Shown: piece by piece, positions 6,407-14,383 of the stretch
How positions within the stretch are numbered: the stretch's first letter is position 1
Layout of the letters: each line of letters opens with the position of its first letter
DNA from: Pseudomonadota bacterium
GTDB taxonomy: Bacteria; Pseudomonadota; Alphaproteobacteria; Sphingomonadales; Sphingomonadaceae
Length of the DNA: 14,763 nt
Direction of reading: 5' to 3'
Assembly (NCBI GenBank): GCA_023387085.1
Contig: JAEWIL010000247.1
Location: forward strand, 1-14,763
Translations under genes and position numbers: made by a program
Notes under the pieces: generated by a model
The model's database searches: none
Seen by the model: only the letters and a program-made list of their open reading frames with translations
Told to the model about the DNA's origin: nothing

Positions 6407-7393
6407 ATGGCAGATTCGAGACATGCACGATTATTGATCCTGGGCTCCGGCCCCGCCGGATATACTGCGGCCATCTACGGCGCGCGTGCGGCGCTCGACC
6501 CGCTTCTTCTCACGGGTCTCCAGCAGGGCGGCCAATTGTCGATCACGACCGAAGTCGAGAACTGGCCCGGCGACCGGAGCGTTCTCGGCCCCGCCCTTAT
6601 GGAACGCATGGGCGGACATGCCCGCCATGCCGGTGCGGAGATCGCCCACGATACGGTCGTCGCCGTCGATCTCTCGCAGCGTCCGTTCGTCCTCACCGGC
6701 GATAGCGGACTCTATTATACGGCGGACGCGCTGGTCATTGCGACGGGGGCCTCCGCCCGCTGGCTTGGCTTGCCCGGCGAGGCCGTTTATCGGGGGCGGG
6801 GCGTGTCCGCGTGCGCAACGTGCGACGGCGCCTTCTTTCGCGACCAGGTCATCGCCGTGGTCGGCGGCGGCAACAGCGCGGTGGAAGAGGCGCTTTTCCT
6901 GACGAACTTCGCGCGCAAAGTTTATCTGGTCCATCGCCGGGAGACCCTCCGGGCGGACCGGACGAACCAGCAACGGCTCTTTGTCCATCCGCGCGTCGAG
7001 ATCGTCTGGAACAGCGAGGTTGTCGAGGTGCTCGGCGATGGCGAAGGTGTCAGCGCGATCGCAGTGCGCGACACCCGATCTGCGGCCGTCTCGCAGCTCG
7101 CCATCACCGGTCTTTTCGTGGCGATAGGCCATGATCCGGCGACCGCGTTGTTCCAAGGGCAGCTCGCTATGGACGAGGACGGCTATATTCTCGTGACGCC
7201 CGGGAGCACGGCCACCGATATTCCGGGCGTTTTTGCGGCGGGCGACGTCCAGGACAGGAAATTCCGCCAAGCGATCACTTCGGCCGGTACGGGATGCATG
7301 GCCGCACTCGAAGCCGAGCATTTCCTCTCGTCGCAGGCGCATGAACCCGACCTCGCGGCGGCGAAGAGCAATCCGCTTCCCTTCTTGTCATAG
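6407..7393 (+). CDS. trxB: Thioredoxin-disulfide reductase
   Basis: The 328-residue flavoprotein has, in order, the FAD-binding GSGPAG (13-18), the redox-active C136-A-T-C139 followed by D (VSACATCDGAFF), the NADPH-binding GGGNSA (153-158) with VHRR (175-178), and the second FAD motif FAAGDVQD near 280. This is the complete low-molecular-weight TrxB layout and length. It passes electrons from NADPH via FAD to thioredoxin in the cytosol. Start 6407 is chosen because AGGAA lies 6 bases upstream. An in-frame ATG at 6401 (two residues longer) sits directly on that site. It is followed after 40 bases by an M3 oligopeptidase, and a thioredoxin gene lies 7 kb downstream on the same strand, which suggests a dedicated reductase-thioredoxin pair. 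A second housekeeping trxB elsewhere in the genome is possible. Confidence 0.93.
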   Translation: MADSRHARLLILGSGPAGYTAAIYGARAALDPLLLTGLQQGGQLSITTEVENWPGDRSVLGPALMERMGGHARHAGAEIAHDTVVAVDLSQRPFVLTGDSGLYYTADALVIATGASARWLGLPGEAVYRGRGVSACATCDGAFFRDQVIAVVGGGNSAVEEALFLTNFARKVYLVHRRETLRADRTNQQRLFVHPRVEIVWNSEVVEVLGDGEGVSAIAVRDTRSAAVSQLAITGLFVAIGHDPATALFQGQLAMDEDGYILVTPGSTATDIPGVFAAGDVQDRKFRQAITSAGTGCMAALEAEHFLSSQAHEPDLAAAKSNPLPFLS

Positions 7394-7433
7394 CCGCCAT
7401 TTCATTCGCGGTACCGGAATACAGGACATCCAG

Positions 7434-9470
7434 ATGACCAGTTCGCTTCTCGACGCTTATACGCTACCCCGCTTTTCCCATCTCGTACCCGAAGCGATCC
7501 TGCCCGCACTCGATGCGGCACTGGATGAATATTCGCGCTGCGTCGAACAGCTCGTCGCCGAAAAGCCGACGACGTTCGAAACGCTCTGGAAGCCTCTCGA
7601 ACGCGCACAGGTCAAGGTCGACGCGCTCTGGTCGGCGGTGAGTCAGTTGAACGCCGTCCGTTCGGACGAGGCGCTGCGCGTCGCTTACGACGCGGGGCAA
7701 GCGCGCCTTGTCGAAACTGGCTCGGCGATCGGTCAGAACCGGCCGCTGTTCGATCTCCTGCAGACCCTTTCGGAAACGGCGGATTTTGCCGCGCGCCCGC
7801 CCGCCGACCGGGCGGCGGTGCTTCATATGATCCGCGGCTGCAAATTGTCCGGCGTCGGACTGGAGGCCGGACCGCGGGCACGCTACGCCGAGATCGAGCT
7901 CGAACTGTCCGGACTGTCGACCGAGTTCGACAATGCGGTGAAGGACGCGACCGACAATTGGTGCGAGCTTGTGACCGACCGCGACAGGCTCGCCGGTCTC
8001 CCCGAATCCGCCCTCGAAATGTTCGCGGCGTCCGCGCGAGAGCGCGACGCGGACGCGGGCTGGCTCGTGACGCTCCAGATGCCAAGCGTGAACGCGATCC
8101 TGACCTTCGCAGAGAATCGCGATCTGCGTCGGCGCGTCTACGAGGCGTTCGGAACCCGCGCCTCGGACAGGGGACCCGATGCGGGTCGGTTCGACAATTC
8201 CGGCCGCATCGCGCGCATTGTGGCGCTTCGCGCCGAAGCGGCCGCCCTGCTCGGTTTCGCAGATCCCGTCGAACAGTCGCTTTCGACAAAAATGGCCGAC
8301 AGTTCCGGCACGGTGCTCGCCTTCCTTCGAGACCTCGCACGCCACGCCAAGCCCGCAGCGGCGCGCGAGTTGGAAGAACTCCGGTCGTTCGCTGCCGCAT
8401 CGCTCGCGATTGCCGATCTGGAGCCTTGGGACATCGCCTTCGTTTCCTCGCGGATGCGCCTCGACCGCTACGGTGTGGACGAAGCGCAGGTTCGCGAATA
8501 TTTTCCGGCGGAGCGCGTTCTCCAAGGCTGGCGCGAGTTGCTCGCAACCTTGTTCGGCGTGCGCCTCTTTCAGCGCGACGACGTCGATGTCTGGCACGGC
8601 GATGTCCGATATTATGATCTGGCCGGCGAGGACGGCGAGGTGTTTGCCGGTCTCTATGTCGATCTCTACGCCCGCTCCGGCAAAAGGGGCGGCGCCTGGA
8701 TGGCCGAGGCGCGCCCGCGGCTCGAGACGGAGGACGGCACCTCAAGGCCGGTCGCCTATCTCACCTGCAACTTCTCCCCGGTCTCGCCCGCAGCGCCGTC
8801 GCTTCTCTCGCAAAACGACGTGCGGACGCTGCTGCATGAAACCGGGCACTGCCTTCACCACCTCTTTACCGCAATCGACCGACCGAGCGTTGCCGGTCCC
8901 AGCGGATTCGAATGGGACGCGGTCGAGCTCCCGAGCCAGCTAATGGAGGATTTCGCCTGGGACCTGCGCGTTCTGACCTCGATGTCGGGTCATTACCGCA
9001 CGGGTGAGAGCCTGCCTGCCGATCTCTTCGTGAAACTCACCGCGGCGCGGCGCTTCCAGTCCGCCATGGGCGTTGTCCGCAACATCGAATTCTCGCTGTT
9101 CGATATCCTGCTTCATTTGGGCGAACTCGGATATGATCCGATGACGGTGATCGCGGCCGCGCGCGAAGAGGCGGCCGTAATCGTGATGCCCGAATGGCAT
9201 CGTTTCCCGCACAGTTTCACGCATATTTTCGCCGGCGGATATGCCGCGGGCTATTACAGCTATCTTTGGGCCGAAGTTCTCGCCGCCGACGCGTTCGCGG
9301 TCTTCGCGGAGGCGGGGCTCCTCGATCGCGCCACGGGCGACAAGCTTCGCGCGGACATTCTGTCGCGCGGGGCGTCACGGCCGGCTGCCGAAAGCTTTCG
9401 CGCCTTTCGCGGCCGCGACCCCGATCCTGCGGAGCTGCTCAGGCGTCGCGGCCTTCTCGAACTTGCCTAG
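7434..9470 (+). CDS. M3 family zinc oligopeptidase (oligopeptidase A/Dcp-like)
   Basis: The 678-residue protein matches the M3A family in length and layout: an N-terminal helical region and a C-terminal catalytic domain with the zinc site H468-E-T-G-H472 (LLHETGHCLHHLF) and the third ligand Glu498 in WDAVELPSQLMED. The substrate-binding tail HIFAGGYAAGYYSYLWAEV, also family-typical, is present near residue 600. Such enzymes are cytosolic and cut short peptides, typically up to about 20 residues, including cleaved signal peptides. The start at 7434 has AGGA 7 bases upstream. The open frame extends back into trxB but without family similarity. It lies 40 bases after trxB and is probably co-transcribed with it. 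Whether it is a housekeeping OpdA or dedicated to imported peptides cannot be told here. Confidence 0.93.
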   Translation: MTSSLLDAYTLPRFSHLVPEAILPALDAALDEYSRCVEQLVAEKPTTFETLWKPLERAQVKVDALWSAVSQLNAVRSDEALRVAYDAGQARLVETGSAIGQNRPLFDLLQTLSETADFAARPPADRAAVLHMIRGCKLSGVGLEAGPRARYAEIELELSGLSTEFDNAVKDATDNWCELVTDRDRLAGLPESALEMFAASARERDADAGWLVTLQMPSVNAILTFAENRDLRRRVYEAFGTRASDRGPDAGRFDNSGRIARIVALRAEAAALLGFADPVEQSLSTKMADSSGTVLAFLRDLARHAKPAAARELEELRSFAAASLAIADLEPWDIAFVSSRMRLDRYGVDEAQVREYFPAERVLQGWRELLATLFGVRLFQRDDVDVWHGDVRYYDLAGEDGEVFAGLYVDLYARSGKRGGAWMAEARPRLETEDGTSRPVAYLTCNFSPVSPAAPSLLSQNDVRTLLHETGHCLHHLFTAIDRPSVAGPSGFEWDAVELPSQLMEDFAWDLRVLTSMSGHYRTGESLPADLFVKLTAARRFQSAMGVVRNIEFSLFDILLHLGELGYDPMTVIAAAREEAAVIVMPEWHRFPHSFTHIFAGGYAAGYYSYLWAEVLAADAFAVFAEAGLLDRATGDKLRADILSRGASRPAAESFRAFRGRDPDPAELLRRRGLLELA

Positions 9471-9474
9471 AGCG

Positions 9475-9534
9475 GATCGCGCGACCGGGGCGGGCGGTTT
9501 GCGCGGCTGGTGCGACGTTCCGGCCCGCGCGATC
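9475..9534. repeat. 9-bp inverted repeat between oligopeptidase and AraC genes
   Basis: GATCGCGCG (9475-9483) and CGCGCGATC (9526-9534) are perfect inverted copies separated by 42 bases. They start 4 bases after the oligopeptidase stop and lie within the 107-base leader of the AraC-type gene. They could form a long-loop hairpin at the transcript end or be two half-sites for a dimeric regulator. In GC-rich DNA chance is also plausible. Confidence 0.35.
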
Positions 9535-9577
9535 GAAATCCTTGCGCCGCGAGGGAAGAAGTCCGATTGAGCGGCGC

Positions 9578-10627
9578 ATGACCGTTCGGCCGCCTGCGTC
9601 CCAGAAATGGCCCGTCATTCCCGCCCAGGGTTTTGCAGTGGCGGCGATGGCGAAGGCCGTCGGCGTTGATCCCCGGCCGATTTTCGCGGAAGCGGGCGTC
9701 GACGAGACGCTGCTCGACCGCCATGCGCCGGTCATCGCCGAGAGCGATTTGCCGAATTTCGTTGCGGCGATTCGCGGGCTCGTCGGAGCGATCGAAGAAG
9801 AGGCCGCCCGTCAGAGCGGCAGCGGCGCGCCGCATCCGTATCAATATGACCTCTTGTGGTTCGCGACGGCGGGCTGCGTCCTCCTCACCAACGTATTGGG
9901 CATGATCCCGGTGTTCGCGGATGTGCTGGGCTCGCGCATGCAAGGCATATCCGCCGGAACCTCGGGCGACGGCTGGCTGGCGATTTCGCTCGCCGACCGT
10001 CCGGCGGACGGAAGTCCGGTCGAGTTTCTCGCCGATTTCCTTCGTTTGATCGCTTTCGAACGAATGCTTTCCTGGTTTTCAGGCGTCCATCTTTCGGGAC
10101 TCCGCTTCGAGTTCAGGGAGCCAGCGCATTTTGCCGCCTTCATCCCCGCAGGGCTGACGGGGCGCGACATCGGCTGGTCGGCACGACACACACGGATATT
10201 GATGCCGGCCTCGGTGGGCGCACGGCCGGTGGTCCGCAGCGCGGCCGAATTCGCGGCGATCTTTCCGATCACGCCTTTGCTGCTGGGCGAGACGCCAGCG
10301 AGCCCTTATGCATCGGCCACGTCGCGAGCGATCGACGACGCGATTGCGGCGGGCCGGGACATCCCCGATCTCGCGACGATCGCGCGCGAGACGAAGTGCA
10401 GTATTGCGACGGTGCGGCGGCGCCTCGCCGAGGAGGGAACCAGCCTCCAGATCCTGAAGAATGATCGCCGGCATGCCTGGGCGATCATCATGCTGCAGGA
10501 CGAGCGGCTCTCGATCGGCGAGATCGGGAACCGGCTCGGCTTCAGCGACGAAGCGACTTTCCGGCGGGCCTTCAAGCAATGGGCGGGCGTGCCGCCATCG
10601 CGTCTCAAGGCGGCGAATCGCCGGTGA
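9578..10627 (+). CDS. AraC family transcriptional regulator with Arabinose_bd-type ligand domain
   Basis: The 349-residue protein has a C-terminal AraC/XylS double HTH (about 258-345): the first helix pair around DLATIARETKCSIATVRRRL, the second around LSIGEIGNRLGFSDEATFRRAFKQW, ending in the usual GVPPSRLK. The N-terminal 230 residues follow the pattern of the PF12625 ligand-binding domain (OruR/VirF-like group). An early AVAAMAKAVGVDPRPIFAEAG block is followed by a long mixed domain with WSGVHLSGLRFEF-like text near 165. It is a cytosolic DNA-binding protein that responds to a small molecule, not recognisable here. ATG 9578 is used since the upstream in-frame sequence is shadow-like. The ribosome binding site is not clear. 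The gene sits directly before the TonB-dependent receptor (190-base gap), the most likely target. Confidence 0.9.
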   Translation: MTVRPPASQKWPVIPAQGFAVAAMAKAVGVDPRPIFAEAGVDETLLDRHAPVIAESDLPNFVAAIRGLVGAIEEEAARQSGSGAPHPYQYDLLWFATAGCVLLTNVLGMIPVFADVLGSRMQGISAGTSGDGWLAISLADRPADGSPVEFLADFLRLIAFERMLSWFSGVHLSGLRFEFREPAHFAAFIPAGLTGRDIGWSARHTRILMPASVGARPVVRSAAEFAAIFPITPLLLGETPASPYASATSRAIDDAIAAGRDIPDLATIARETKCSIATVRRRLAEEGTSLQILKNDRRHAWAIIMLQDERLSIGEIGNRLGFSDEATFRRAFKQWAGVPPSRLKAANRR

Positions 10628-10817
10628 GCACGCCGCCGATCGCGGCGCCCGAAAGGCTTCGGCTTCATTGCAATCGCCCGCCCGAGCGCCGATTGACGCG
10701 TTTTGCCCCGGTGATTGAGCAGGTTTGAACTCCAAGCACGCCGCAAACTCCCGCACCCTTCCGCGCAGGAGAAGCGATGATGTGGTGTGTGCCGCGTCGC
10801 ATGTGGGGAGAAGATGG
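10628..10817. promoter_or_regulatory. Region upstream of the TonB-dependent receptor
   Basis: A perfect hairpin CGCCGC-CGATC-GCGGCG (10631-10647) starts 3 bases after the AraC stop and may end that transcript, although no U tract follows. A TTGACG (10693-10698) is a good -35 candidate, but the matching -10 position (10716-10721, TGAACT) is poor. No Fur-like 19-bp box is visible. The receptor ribosome binding site GGGGAG lies at 10805-10810, 7 bases before ATG. Confidence 0.35.
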
Positions 10818-13367
10818 ATGGCTGCAATCAAACCGAGCTGGCGTACGTGGGTCGTGATCATGGGGGCGCTCGCCTGTCCAGCGACGCTTGCACACGCGCA
10901 AACCCCGTCCGCGGAAAGCAAGCGGCTCATCTACATCGAGCCGGGCGAACTGGCGACGGTGCTCGACCAGCTTGCCTCGCGCACCGGTCACAGCATCACC
11001 TATGACAAGAAGCAGATCGACGGCATCCAGTCGGGCGGCGCGCGCGGCACGCTCAGTTTCGACGAGGCGCTGGAGATGGCGGTCCGCGGAACCGGAGTCG
11101 TGGTCCGCCCGGGGCGCGATGGCTCCACCGCGATCAAAAAACCGGCCAATCGCGCGCCCGGCGGGCAGGCGGGAACGGTCGATGCGGAAACCGGCGACAT
11201 CATCGTCACCGCATCGAGCATCTTCGGTGCGACCCGCGGCGACACGCCGCTGACCGAAATTCCGCAGTCGGTCCAGATCATGTCGTCGAAGCAACTCGAT
11301 GTGCAGAACAGCTTCAGCCTGACCGACGCGCTCGCCAACGCAACCGGCATCACCATCGGATCGAGCGCGGCCAACGCACCGGTCTACGGCTCGCGCGGCT
11401 TCCGCATCACCAATGTGCATATCGACGACGGCGCGTCGATCGACAATCTCTCGAGCGCCACCGCGCAGGTTGCGGGTGCGCCCGACATGGGCGCCTACGA
11501 CCATATCGAGATACTGCGCGGCGCGGACGCGCTTTTCGGCGGCAATGGCAATCCCGGCGCGAGCATCAGTCTCGTGCGCAAGGAGCCTCTCGCGAGCGAT
11601 CAGATGAAAATCTATCTCTCCGCCGGGTCGTGGAATAATTTCCGGGGCGAGGTCGACGCGAATGTGGTGCTGACCGATGACGGCCGGCTCCGCTTCCGTA
11701 CCGATCTGGTGAGCGCATCGAGCGATTTCTTCACCGATCTCACCAATATGAAACTGCAGAATGCCTTCGCGACGCTTGCTTTCGATCTGACCGACAGCAC
11801 GACGCTCACGGTGGGCGGCTCGATCGAGCATCGCGAAGGCCGCGATGCCTCGGCGGGGCTGCCGCGCTATCCCGACGGCACCGACGCTGGGCTCCCGCGC
11901 AGTCTCGGCATCACCTTTCCCTGGTCCTTCTACGAGGCCGATACCAAGGAGGCTTTCGCAAAATTCACGCAGGATATCGGCGAAAGCTGGAACCTCAAAG
12001 GCGGCCTGACCTGGCGCAAGCGCACCTCGGAAAATCTCCAGGCGCAGTTCCTCAATTCGGCGATCAATCCCGACACGCTCGGCCTCTACGGCAATCCGAC
12101 GATCAGCTATACGATCGATCCGGCGGTTTCGAAGCAGCTCGCGATGGACCTGACCCTGACCGGCTCGTGGCGCTTTCTCGACGTGCCGATCGACACGCTG
12201 CTCGGCATCGATCACCAGAATTTCAAATCGACATCGAACAACGGCTTTCTCCAGAACTACAACTACCGGATCGACGATATTTTCGCTTTCGATCCCGACT
12301 CGCTCGCCAACCCGTTCAACAGTCCGAACCCTCTGCAGAATGCGCAGTACGGTCAGGACTCCCTCACCTCGAACACCCAGTCGTCGACGGGGATATATGG
12401 TTCGATGCGCGTGCATCTCACCAACCGGCTCGCGATCGTCGGCGGCGGACGCTGGAATCGCCAGTCGGTCGACAGCCGCCTCGAGGGCAAGATGAAAGCT
12501 CTCATTCCGCTTCCCGGTGGCGTCTTCCTGCCTTTCGAGCAGACCTTGGTGACCGATCCTCCCAAGATTACCGACCGCAAGTTCACGCCCTTCGGCGGGG
12601 CGGTATTCAACATCGACGGTACGACCTCGATCTATGTGAGCTACTCCGAGATCTACGCGACCAACGGCGGAAAGATGGACCGCGACTTCAATGCGTTGCC
12701 GCCGCTCAGCGGCGTCAACAAGGAGGCCGGCATCAAAAAGATGTGGAATAACGGCCGTCTTGTCGGGTCGCTTGCAATATTCGACATCAAGCAGAAAAAT
12801 ATCGTTTTCCCCGACCTGACCGCTCCGCCGACCGGCAATCCGCTCTGCTGCTTCATTCTCGACGGCGAGAATACGAGCTGGGGCGTCGAGGCCGAACTCA
12901 ACGGCACGATCGCGCCGGGCTGGGATTTCAGTGCCGGCTACACCTTCAACAAGAACAAGGCGCTGTTCGGCAATGTCCTCGGCACGTTCACGCCGAAGCA
13001 TCTGTTCAAGCTTTGGACAAGCTACCGACTCCCCGGCAAGCTCGACCGGTTCACGATCGGCGGCAACTTCTCCTTCCAGTCCTCGAATTTCGTTACCGGC
13101 ACCTACGCGATCAGCCAGTTCTGTAACGGAGCGGTGACGCCCTTCTGCGGCGACGGCAGTCCGGTCTATACATTCCGGAACGTCCAGAAGCCCTATGCCA
13201 CGCTCGACCTGCGCATCGCCTTCGACATCACAAAGCAGTTCAATCTCGCCGCAACCGTGAACAACGTCACCGACACGCGCTACTTCGCGACCGTCGGTGC
13301 CCCTTATGCGGGTTCGGCCTACGGCACACCCCGGAACGTTCTTTTCAAACTCACATCCACTTTCTGA
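10818..13367 (+). CDS. TonB-dependent (siderophore-type) receptor with STN signalling domain
   Basis: The 849-residue outer-membrane protein has a signal peptide (residues 1-27, cleavage after LAHA). An STN domain follows (about 36-107: LIYIEPGELATVLDQLAS, then GTLSFDEALEMAVRGTGV), then the linker with DIIVTA (127-132). A plug begins with PLTEIPQSVQIMS, and a 22-strand-type barrel ends in a terminal Phe (RNVLFKLTSTF). The architecture is that of FpvA/FecA-like siderophore transducers: energy from TonB-ExbBD drives uptake, and the STN domain normally signals to an anti-sigma factor. Start 10818 is fixed by GGGGAG and by the signal peptide. An upstream TTG frame is rejected. No FecI/FecR pair is adjacent, and an AraC regulator precedes it instead. 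The next gene begins 12 bases after its stop. The ligand could be a siderophore, peptide or other bulky compound and is undetermined. Confidence 0.93.
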   Translation: MAAIKPSWRTWVVIMGALACPATLAHAQTPSAESKRLIYIEPGELATVLDQLASRTGHSITYDKKQIDGIQSGGARGTLSFDEALEMAVRGTGVVVRPGRDGSTAIKKPANRAPGGQAGTVDAETGDIIVTASSIFGATRGDTPLTEIPQSVQIMSSKQLDVQNSFSLTDALANATGITIGSSAANAPVYGSRGFRITNVHIDDGASIDNLSSATAQVAGAPDMGAYDHIEILRGADALFGGNGNPGASISLVRKEPLASDQMKIYLSAGSWNNFRGEVDANVVLTDDGRLRFRTDLVSASSDFFTDLTNMKLQNAFATLAFDLTDSTTLTVGGSIEHREGRDASAGLPRYPDGTDAGLPRSLGITFPWSFYEADTKEAFAKFTQDIGESWNLKGGLTWRKRTSENLQAQFLNSAINPDTLGLYGNPTISYTIDPAVSKQLAMDLTLTGSWRFLDVPIDTLLGIDHQNFKSTSNNGFLQNYNYRIDDIFAFDPDSLANPFNSPNPLQNAQYGQDSLTSNTQSSTGIYGSMRVHLTNRLAIVGGGRWNRQSVDSRLEGKMKALIPLPGGVFLPFEQTLVTDPPKITDRKFTPFGGAVFNIDGTTSIYVSYSEIYATNGGKMDRDFNALPPLSGVNKEAGIKKMWNNGRLVGSLAIFDIKQKNIVFPDLTAPPTGNPLCCFILDGENTSWGVEAELNGTIAPGWDFSAGYTFNKNKALFGNVLGTFTPKHLFKLWTSYRLPGKLDRFTIGGNFSFQSSNFVTGTYAISQFCNGAVTPFCGDGSPVYTFRNVQKPYATLDLRIAFDITKQFNLAATVNNVTDTRYFATVGAPYAGSAYGTPRNVLFKLTSTF

Positions 13368-13379
13368 GGTCGATCCCCT

Positions 13380-14357
13380 ATGTCCGATATCCCGTTGCGA
13401 AGACTGCAAGCCTTCGGTGGCGACAGTAACCGCAAGGCCGCCGTTGTCGCGCAGGTCGAGGCGCACGCCGCTGCCAAGGAAATCGTTCCCGGCCCCGGTT
13501 TCTGGGACGGGCGGCGGGGATCGCTCGTCGGCGTCGCCGCCCATGATGCCGACATGGCCGCGATCGAGCGCGAATGCGGGATCGATCCCGGGCTCCTGTT
13601 CGCGCTCGAGGCCTGGTGGCGAATGGTCTATTTCGCGGCCCCGCTCCATGTCGCGGCATGGAGCAGGCTCGACAGCGGCGAAGTCGAGCAGGTGCGGCGC
13701 TTCCCCGTCGACTGGCTCGCGGCGCTCGCCCCGGGCGCCGACACCCGCGACGGCGCCCGGGAAATCCTTCTCTGGTGCCTCTACGCGACGCTGGGCGATG
13801 TCGAGGCATCGTCCGGGCCGGCGCGCGAACTCGGCGAGATCGTAGCCGAGATGACCGCGATGTATGGCGCGGAGCCCGCGCCGGGGCGCGACGAATGGCG
13901 GCAAGTCCGCAAGCGCGCGGTTGGTCTGAATGATCGGCTGGCCGCGACCGACAGCGTCGCCGCCTCGGCGGCGGCGGTCGTCGAAACCGCCGCCTGGCCG
14001 ATCGGTCCATCGGGAAGCACCGTTGCCGATGTCGTAGAGGGCTATGTCAACACCGCGGGGGCGATCGCCATGCGCGAGGAAGGCTGGACCCGGTCGGACG
14101 AAGATCTGCGGACCGAACTGGAGGACCGGCTCAACCGCGGTTTCGAAAGCACTTTTCCGATCGCAGACGAGCAGGAACGCATGGCGGCGCAGGCGACCGT
14201 CCGGCGCGAACATGACGCGTCGGTCGATGCCGAATATCCCGGCTTCCGGGCTCGCACGATGGCGATGCGCGAGGCCGTCGGCATCGCGCGATGGAACCGG
14301 CTCTACGCGATGCGCGCGCCAATTCTTGCGGTGCTCGAACAAGCCCCGCGCAACTGA
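13380..14357 (+). CDS. Protein of unknown function between receptor and thioredoxin
   Basis: The 325-residue soluble protein has no signal peptide or membrane helix. It is Ala-, Arg- and Glu-rich and predicted largely helical. The first 150 residues (SNRKAAVVAQVEAHAAAKEI, FWDGRRGSLVGVAAHDADM, FPVDWLAALAPGAD) resemble, from memory, a family of uncharacterised bacterial and phage proteins. In that family the equivalent blocks read SNRKAKVLARIKAHxxADEI, GCAVGCTxHS and PxxFLxAIPVGAD. Here the cysteines of the GCAVGC block are replaced by Ser and Val. The second half (from about 165) is an alanine-rich helical tail. No catalytic motif is recognised. The start has gagg overlapping the receptor stop region (spacing 10). 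Twelve bases after the receptor and 26 before thioredoxin imply one operon. It is a real gene by coding character, but the function is unknown and the family link should be checked by profile search. Confidence 0.85.
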   Translation: MSDIPLRRLQAFGGDSNRKAAVVAQVEAHAAAKEIVPGPGFWDGRRGSLVGVAAHDADMAAIERECGIDPGLLFALEAWWRMVYFAAPLHVAAWSRLDSGEVEQVRRFPVDWLAALAPGADTRDGAREILLWCLYATLGDVEASSGPARELGEIVAEMTAMYGAEPAPGRDEWRQVRKRAVGLNDRLAATDSVAASAAAVVETAAWPIGPSGSTVADVVEGYVNTAGAIAMREEGWTRSDEDLRTELEDRLNRGFESTFPIADEQERMAAQATVRREHDASVDAEYPGFRARTMAMREAVGIARWNRLYAMRAPILAVLEQAPRN

Positions 14358-14383
14358 CTTCAGACAATCGGCAGGAAACCATC

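Noticed and set aside
7464..8597. Antisense open frame opposite the M3 peptidase
   Set aside because: The sense frame encodes an unmistakable M3 peptidase; the antisense text is Arg/Gly-rich without motifs.
9194..10717. Idea that this is a lasso-peptide or other RiPP cluster because a TonB receptor and a peptidase are present
   Set aside because: No precursor peptide, cyclase, B-protein protease, isopeptidase or ABC exporter is visible; the peptidase is a cytosolic M3 type.
10628..10817. Fur box upstream of the receptor
   Set aside because: I looked for an AT-rich 19-bp GATAAT-type dyad and found none; iron control is neither supported nor excluded.
10665..14342. Antisense open frame of 1225 codons opposite the receptor and the unknown gene
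   Set aside because: It mirrors GC-rich codon use of the sense genes, is Arg-rich with no domain, and the sense frames have clear families, a signal peptide and ribosome binding sites. A long antisense frame is common in such DNA.
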